A stretch of DNA of 64,000 nucleotides from Cryptomeria japonica (taxonomy: Eukaryota; Streptophyta; Pinopsida; Cupressales; Cupressaceae), in contig NC_081412.1 of assembly GCF_030272615.1 (NCBI RefSeq), positions 98,703,796 to 98,767,795 of the forward strand, read 5' to 3'. The notes beneath the pieces are model-generated. The model did no database searches. It had not been told where the DNA came from and saw nothing but the letters and a program-made list of their open reading frames with translations. This document shows, in pieces, positions 57,721 through 64,000 of this stretch (within the stretch, counting starts at the first letter, position 1; every line of letters begins with the position of its first letter). Position numbers and translations under genes: made by a program.

Positions 57721-59632
57721 ATGAGGGGCTTTTAGAGGAAAACAGTAAAATAGTAGTTGCTTCAATAGTAAAAAATGCTTACTAGAAGACTATTGAAAAA
57801 GAAAACAGAAAAGAATGGAATTACTACTAACTTCTAAATAACCATGAAAAAATGAAGGTTAGCATATAAAAAATAAAAAGTACATAGTAATTTTCTAAAT
57901 ATTATAAATTAAATTTAGAAATCAGAATAGTAGCAAAGAATAGAACCTGATATTTTCGGCAAATGAATCTACAAATTCATTAGTATCCAGCCCTTTTGTC
58001 TATAAACACACCAAACAGAGATGAACAGAGTTGTTACAATATTTAAATGCTCATGTGCTCATCAACACATCACTTCCAAAGTATGGAAGAAACAACTTTG
58101 ATTTGAATTCATGTAAACATTAGAAGTTAACAAAACCTGAATTGAAGGAATGGTGAGGTCCAATTCCCATTTCTCATTCGACATTATAAGTGTTTCTTTC
58201 TCACCATCATCATACAAAATCTGGCACATTATCAACTCATACAAATTTAACTATACTGGATAGCAACAGAAGCATACATAATGGCTTTAAAAAGAAAACA
58301 GTGTTTCACAACTTACAGTGTGCTCCTGAGTAGCTGGAATATAATTTATGATTCTTCCAGGATAAAAGCTGTGACAATCCATATTTATTATATTATAATT
58401 AGTGACGACAATGTAATCAATTTGATCTGCATTGACTACTTGATGTGTTCAACACATAATTAGTGGATTTAGAAATTTAATGAATTCAACTATGCCTAAA
58501 GAAAGGCTTTGAGCATAAAGTCATCTCTTTAAGTAAATTTGAAGGATGCAAGATATCCAACAAAAATAATGTGAGAATCATAATCCTTTTGCACATAACA
58601 AACAACATGATTATAAAAAGAACTTGCACCTTTTGTCAAGAGGCCACCATACACGCACACGTGTACCAATACAACTGGGCACAAGTATCTTCCCATTATG
58701 ATCACCAGAGATCAATAAAAGGTCTACATGAAAAAACATGCACTTAAGATATCAAAGAATATAATAATGAAAATTCATTCCCCTGTCAATCTAGCATGTA
58801 GCTGTAAAAATAAAACCAAACAATTAGATAAATACCTCTGGTGGAAGCTCCATTTGAAGTCTCTTTCTGGGACAAGGAGAACAATAGTAAGAAACACTAT
58901 ACAAAGAAAAGCTGATGGATAGAAGAAAATACGAAAAAATTAAATAGAAATAGTGAACTGTTGGAAACCAACTTGATCTGTCCAAATTATATATGTTAGA
59001 CCAATATGGAAGGAGAACTTCCAATTCGACCATTTATTATGTAGATACTTAAAAAAATTGTATGTGTTTGTCCAGGTCCAGTAAAAGCAAATAGAAAGAA
59101 ATCTCGTTGAATAATAATGCCCTCAGTAAAGATACACTAAACTCACATAAGAAAAAAACAAATTAAACAGATCATTTACTATAATGGGAACTGTGGTATA
59201 TCATTTGAAAGGAACAGTGTTGATCCATCTTTAAAAACTAAAGCTAACCATAGAATTTTAGAGATAAAAATTCAGAAAACCATCTCTCTATGAATGGATT
59301 TCATCAAACGTTCGATTTAATAACTAAATATGCATGATGAAAAGAAACACATTTTTTATGTGAGCATTTACATTCATTACTACAACTTAACTTTGTAAAT
59401 CATGCAATCTACTACTTCAATACATGTTAAACATGTAAAAGAAATATAGAAATGGAATTCACTTGTACAAATATAACAATTAATCCATGCAATAAACAAT
59501 GAGTGTTTGTCCTTCCTTGAGGACCAGACCTAGTGGCCCAACTGAATAGGAAACACATGACTTCAGGACTATTGTCAAAAATGAATGGATCGACAAGATT
59601 TTCATTAAGCAATGGGTTGAATGGATCTAGCA
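57721..59632. other. AT-rich intergenic DNA
   Basis: No recognised gene. The right end (about 59430-59632, minus) may be a continuation of the gypsy relic that surrounds the duplication at 59633. Confidence 0.35.
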
Positions 59633-59982
59633 GCCCATCCTTGAGATAGAACTCTTATTCATTTTTAGCAACTTCTTTTCATTGTAGACGCTACAAATAA
59701 AGAAGACCCATGTTGCTAAAAATGAAAGGCTCACTTGTTCATAATCTTATCCAGAGGTCTCACTTATTAAGGCTCATGTAGAGCAATTTGTGAGTGTTAA
59801 TATGAGCTTCAAAATTGGTGGCCTAGATAGAATATCTGTGGGCCCATCCTTGAGATAGAATTTTTATTCATATTTAGCAACTTCTTTTCCTTGTAGATGC
59901 TACAAATAAAGAAGACCCATGTTGCTAAAAATGAAAGAATCACTTGTCCATAATCATATCCAAAGGTCTCACTTATTAAAGG

Positions 59983-60604
59983 CTAAGTTACCGGTTCTTC
60001 CCTTTTTGGCCTCAGGCCGGGTCCGGGTCCTAGTTCGCACCCAGTTCTGGTTCGGCCCGGGTTTGACCTGGGTTCCACCCGGGTCCTTCCCAGGTGGTCA
60101 GGTTCCCTGTGGGTCCTAGTGTCGAGTTCCTTGTGGGTCCTGTGTACCAAGACCCACAGGGAACCCGACCACCTAGGAAGGACCCCGGTGGAACCCAGGT
60201 CAAACCCAGGAGGACCCGCGTGAACCCAAGCCCGTGGTTTCCAAAAAACGGGGCCTACGGGTCAAAAAAACAATAAAAAAAGACTTGAAACTTGAATATT
60301 ATCTTTTTTGCAAATTATCTTTTTTGAATAAAAAACAATAAAAAACTTGAGTAAAAAACAATAAAAAAAGAGTTGAATCAGTTGAAACTTGAAACTTGAA
60401 TATTCTCTTTTTTGCAAATTATGAATATGATATTAGACTTTAGTTATTAGTTTACTGATTACATTTGCGATATATGAATATTTATTGGCATTGGCAATTA
60501 TGGATTTATCATTTATGTATGGAAAGTCACATTGTATATTTTATTTTTGTACGGATTGTATATATTGAACATATATATAATATATGTGTATATATATATA
60601 TAAT

Positions 60605-60640
<36 letters not shown>

Positions 60641-60717
60641 GGACGAACCCGTACCCGTACTCGTACCCAAGAAAGAAAAAAAATTGCCGAATCTTGGAAC
60701 CCGAACTGGTAACTTAG
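59983..60717. mobile_element. 735-bp non-autonomous hAT-like DNA transposon with a GC-rich foldback
   Basis: Terminal inverted repeats CTAAGTTACCGGTTC (left) and GAACTGGTAACTTAG (right), 15 bp with one mismatch, and a perfect 8-bp target duplication ATTAAAGG (59975-59982 and 60718-60725). An 8-bp duplication is the mark of the hAT superfamily. Inside is a GC-rich hairpin: left arm about 60059-60117, right arm about 60151-60205, with a 33-base loop. Beyond it lie A/T-rich DNA and a TA microsatellite. No transposase is encoded; the Gly/Pro/Arg-rich frames come from the hairpin. A second copy is at 63574. Confidence 0.85.
60589..60639. repeat. TA microsatellite
   Basis: Nearly pure (TA)n, broken once by ATTAC, inside the hAT-like element. 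Confidence 0.9.
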
Positions 60718-60725
60718 ATTAAAGG

Positions 60726-61300
60726 CTGATGTTGAGCAATTTGTGAGTGTTAATATGAGCTTCAAAATTGGTGGCATAGATAGCATGTCTGCTTTAGTAT
60801 TAGTACTTACTTCCTTGAATTTGATCACCAAATGAACAGTTACAAATCCCATCCACTTATAATGTCTTGCTTGCTGCAAACTAGTTTGGGCTTGCAAGTA
60901 CTGTAACACCTTATGGCCAAGATGAACAATGGTAAAGCCAATAGTGTCTCTATTCATGATGGCCTGTATTAGCACATAAATATCCATATACTACACTAAA
61001 TATGCCCTTACCACTGAAGTAAGAACCTCTAAATGATAATAAACAGGTTTACCATCTTGTAGCAAGACCTTATCACTGATGTAAGAACCTTAATGATAAT
61101 AAACAGGTTTACCACCTTGCGGCAAGACAACATAAATAGTTGTCTCAACCATAAAGGGTGAGTAAATTTTGGAGAAGGGTAACACTGGAGAGTGGTTAAT
61201 CACATCTTTCAATATCTCAAATGACCTATCATGTACCTTACCCAACTGAAAGTTCTTACAATAGGTGAAATAAGTAAAGAAGAGCAATTATAAATAATCA
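60726..61300 (-). pseudogene. Ty3/gypsy RNase H relic
   Basis: Minus-strand frames show DRSFEILKDVINHSPVLPF and PFMVETTIYVVLPQGGKPVYYH, then YLQAQTSLQQARHYKWMGF, HLVIKFKEVSTNTKADMLS, which correspond to the RT-RNase H junction and the end of gypsy RNase H (…SFE-LK--I--APVL-LPD…F-VETDAS…; …RHYKWMGFLQ-FHLVIKY…NKVADMLSR). The RNase H catalytic Asp at the start is lost (VETT for VETD). The 61013-61130 stretch contains a 61-bp internal duplication (AATGATAATAAACAGG twice). The 209-bp repeat at 59633-60785 extends this relic toward its 3' side. Confidence 0.6.
61013..61130. repeat. 61-bp tandem duplication inside the gypsy relic
   Basis: CACTGAAGTAAGAACCTC at about 61013 and CACTGATGTAAGAACCT at 61074, each followed by AATGATAATAAACAGG and TTTACCA(T/C)CTTG. 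Confidence 0.75.
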
Positions 61301-61643
61301 CAAATCTGCCAAAACTTTATGGAACACATTGATACAAATCCCTCCATGATCCATATCTGAACCAATATTACTCTTATGTTACTAAAGCTCAAACTCAACT
61401 TAGACCTACAAAGTACATGAAGCCAATTTGGGATTGGTTAAGAAAGATTGTGTCAGCTTTCAGATGACAATGATTTGGTCTTTATGAATAAGACAAAAAG
61501 GATTTGGGTTTGGCAAAAAAGGATTTTTTCACAACATGCAAAAAAAAGAAACACGGAGGATGAAAATCGCTAGTAAACATATTGCGGCAGGAAGCAATGG
61601 AGGTGAAAAAAAGAGTCTCAATTTATCCCACAGGGATAAGAGA
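61301..61643. other. Intergenic DNA
   Basis: Nothing recognised. Confidence 0.35.
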
Positions 61644-62240
61644 TCTCTCTCTCTCTCTCTCTCTCAATGTTATACTCTTTTCTAATGTTTTTTTTCTATT
61701 ATTCATTTTCTTTTTTATCTATTTTCCTTTATTATTTATACTTTTTTATCTATATTCTTTCACTTTCCCTCTTATTTTTATAAAAAAAAAATTCTCTAAT
61801 TTTCTTTATCCTTTCTCTTTCCCTTTTTTCCTTCTTTTTTACCTCTTTTCCTATATTCTTTATTCTTGTATTTTTTATGTTAAGTATTACTTTTCCCTTA
61901 GCTTCCTACTCATTTGTTTTTATTGCACTTCCCATGTTCCTTTTTTCCAATTTTTTCATTCTTTTTCTTAATTTATTTTCCCCCCTCCTTTATTAGCTTA
62001 ATTTTGTCTTTCATTCTCTTTTTGTCTTTTTGATTTATTGTTTGTTTGCTAATTGGTTATTCTATTATTATTCTTCATTGTTTTTAATCTATTTAGGTTT
62101 TTCATCATTTTGTCTCATTGATTTTTTTCTTAATTTCTTTTTTTATTTGTTATTTTAGTTTTCTTAATCTTCTTTCATTATCCTCCTTTGGGTTTTATTA
62201 ATTTATTGTGTCTCCCTCCTTTTTGGTCGTCTTGGTTTTT
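61644..62240. repeat. CT microsatellite and pyrimidine-rich low-complexity tract
   Basis: (TC)11 at 61644-61665, followed by nearly 600 bp dominated by T and C on the plus strand (CTTTTT, TTTATTT words). The 129-codon frame at 61582-61971 (Phe/Leu/Ser/Tyr-rich) is a by-product. Confidence 0.75.
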
Positions 62241-62698
62241 GGACCCAACTACGTTTCTCCCACCTTTTATTTGGCTTGGTCTACAAACTATCTCACAATT
62301 CTCTTTTGTTTTACTTCATGATGAAGGATCATGAAATTTGATCTGAAACGTCAAGGAAAGAAATGCACGCAGCTAAAACTAGAAATGACAATACAGAATT
62401 ATTCGAACTATGAAAACCATGTCTACAATAAATGATTGATTTAATCTATTTTTCTTTGTCGTTGCTTAGTTAGAAATAGTTTTTTATGTTTTAGTGCACA
62501 TTTTGTTGTCATTCTTTGTTTCTTCAAGTTCTGAATTTGTTTTTGTATAATTGGTAACTTGGTTCATTCGGGATTTTTCTCATGAGTGCCTTTATGGTTA
62601 GAAAGAATTACCATTTGTATCCTAGACTTTTGAATTTAATAATGTCTTTTCTCTAAGGATGAGGACCTCAATAGAAACCAACAACCTATATATATTTA
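62241..62698. other. Intergenic DNA
   Basis: Nothing recognised. Confidence 0.35.
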
Positions 62699-63400
62699 TG
62701 TAGTGTTAAGCACAGGAATATACTAAGAAGGGGGCGGAGGGGGTGAATCAGCATATGCCAATTCCAAATTGATTTAACATTAATTAAAATTAGTAACATC
62801 TCCAAGCATCACTACTAACCTCAAATCCAAATCATCATTAGTAGAATTTACTAATCTTTCCTTAATTATGAAGCAACTTATCAAATGATGAACATAAACA
62901 CACACATCCACATGAATGGACACCAAATTGACGTGGAAACCTAGAAGGAAAAAGCACGGTGAGAACAACTGCTTGGAACTACTGCCCAAATCAAGCCTCA
63001 CAAAAATATAATAATCTATAACAGGAAGTAGGCACCAACTTACCAGAGACACCAATCCCCAATTATATTTGTAGGCACCATCCTACAAGAGATACCAATC
63101 CACTAATCCAAGATCTGAGCTCCAACTCAGCATGTGAGACACCAATCTCAAACAGTATATAAGAGATATGTAATCAGGACCTTCGAGACTGGATACTCAA
63201 CTTCTTCCTGATCTAGTCAACTTTTGAACATTCTCACACACTATGCATAAGATCTTCAAATGAAATTGCACACGATAATTTGCACAAGTTTTGCCAATAT
63301 TAACATTCTACTCATTCAATATCATCACCCACATACTCACACATCAGCAACCACACACTAGAATGAATTTGATCATCAATATATATATATATACACTAAG
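62699..63400 (-). repeat. Diverged copia-type LTR (minus strand), probably solo or partial
   Basis: It carries the U5-side motif seen in the copia LTRs here (AGAAGGGGGCGGAGGGGGTGAATCA, compare AGAGGGGGGGGTGAATCAG near 1797) and, further in, GACGTGGAAACCTAGAAGG and AGCACGGTGAGAAC (compare CACGTGGAAACCCAACTGGG and CCACGGTGGGG near 2148-2180), in the same order and orientation. The outer limits are approximate, and no target duplication or coding sequence accompanies it. Confidence 0.4.
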
Positions 63401-63573
63401 TCACCAAGTTCGAATTTGAATTCGAAGTTCGACAACTTTGAAATTCGAATGAAGTTCGATGAGGGAAAAATTTGAAATGTATTAAATTCGAATTAAATTC
63501 GCCATACGTAATTTTTAAATTGTTTTAATAAATATGTGTAATATATCTATAAAATTGCCTAAATAGTTTAACA

Positions 63574-64000
63574 CTAAGTTACCGATTCTTCCCCTTTTGG
63601 CCTGGGTTTCGGTTCTGGTTCTGGTTCTTGCCCGATCCTGGTTCTCCCCGGGTTCTCCTTGGGTTCCTCCCAGGTCCTTCCTAGGTGGCCGGGTTCCCTG
63701 TGGATCCTGCGACGGGGAACCCGACCACCTGGGAAGGACTCGGGTGGAACCTAGGTCGAACCCAGGAGGACCCGCATGAACCCAGGCTCGTGGTTTCCCA
63801 AAAACGGGGCCCACGGGTCAAAAAAACAATTAAAAAAGACTTTTTCAAATAGTTTTTTTATAATAAAACTATAATTCGCCCCTTTATGACTTTTTAAAAA
63901 AGACTTGAAACTTGAATATTATCTTTTTTGCAAATTATGAATATGATATTAGACTTTAGTTATTAGTTTACTAATTACATTTGTGATATATGAATATTTA
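63574..64000. mobile_element. Second copy of the hAT-like foldback element, cut by the window edge
   Basis: It begins CTAAGTTACCGATTCTTCC, matching the left terminus of 59983-60717. The same GC-rich foldback follows (arms about 63645-63712 and 63713-63775) and then the shared tail GACTTGAAACTTGAATATTATC...ATATGAATATTTA. The putative target duplication is the preceding octamer GTTTAACA (63566-63573). About 290 bases of the right part should lie beyond 64000. Confidence 0.75.

Larger units (their letters stand above)
59633..60785. repeat. 209-bp tandem duplication, second copy split by a hAT-like element
   Basis: GCCCATCCTTGAGATAGAA occurs at 59633 and 59842. Unit 1 is 59633-59841. Unit 2 is 59842-59982 plus 60718-60785, interrupted by the 735-bp insertion. 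Unit 1 still shows the uninterrupted site (TTATTAAGGCTCATG) corresponding to the target of the insertion. Confidence 0.82.

Noticed and set aside
60094-60276. ORFs in the GC-rich hairpin, and similar ones at 63515-63814
   Set aside because: Both arms of the foldback give open frames on both strands. No start context or domain.
61582-61971. 129-codon Phe/Leu-rich ORF that looks like a membrane protein
   Set aside because: It lies in a pyrimidine-rich low-complexity tract, where hydrophobic codons are unavoidable.

Overview
The window is eukaryotic plant DNA. Almost everything recognisable is transposable elements (TEs) or their remains. The base composition is AT-rich, there are no operons or dense genes, LTR retrotransposons are nested in each other, and there are hAT remnants, minisatellites and one fragment of a plant PHT1 phosphate-transporter exon. 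A large, repeat-bloated seed-plant genome fits best, and a gymnosperm is plausible, but that is inference. I see no intact host gene, tRNA, rRNA or CRISPR array.

1-20,003: a nested retrotransposon complex that can be read to the base. An old minus-strand copia element (282-19998) has LTRs of 324 and 364 bp and a perfect 5-bp target duplication (TATCT). Its protease region is split by a younger minus-strand copia insertion (1755-15235, target duplication CAAGA). The insertion has the layout LTR-internal-LTR-internal-LTR, with two 4,403-bp internal regions and LTRs of 1566, 1565 and 1544 bp. The middle LTR is a chimera of the two outer ones, as unequal LTR-LTR crossing-over predicts. Both internal copies carry the same nonsense codon. 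The leader of the old element also seems to hold a plus-strand solo LTR (16583-18849).

20,004-31,700: AT-rich intergenic DNA with short local duplications, a PHT1-like exon fragment (about 26.1-26.4 kb, minus) and a decayed hAT transposase with DUF659 similarity (about 27.6-28.9 kb, minus).

31,700-41,250: remains of Ty3/gypsy elements. These include a Tat/Ogre-like integrase with a lost catalytic Asp, a diverged array of about 76 bp units near its 3' side, a plus-strand pseudogene of the retroelement-associated plant transposon protein type, and a long minus-strand gag-protease-RT-RNase H gene cut off at the start of integrase. The gypsy LTR (40182-41143) has perfect three-unit heat-shock elements directly upstream of a TATA box. 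It is flanked by a primer-binding site on one side and by a polypurine tract plus a pol C-terminus on the other, so it is a second shared LTR.

41,250-49,466: LINE-like remains, a probable solo LTR, and plus-strand retroelement ORFs of unknown family ending at a clear polypurine tract/LTR junction (46001), then another LTR-like region with a TATA box.

49,467-56,238: a plus-strand, apparently non-autonomous LTR element. It has LTRs, primer-binding site and polypurine tract but no polymerase. It encodes a coiled-coil gag segment with CCHC knuckles and then a frame of about 1,000 codons, now interrupted, in the plant transposon protein class.

56,239-64,000: intergenic DNA, a GC-rich minisatellite, a gypsy RNase H relic with a 209-bp duplication, and a 735-bp non-autonomous hAT-like element with 8-bp target duplications and a GC-rich foldback. 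A second copy of the hAT-like element runs off the right edge.
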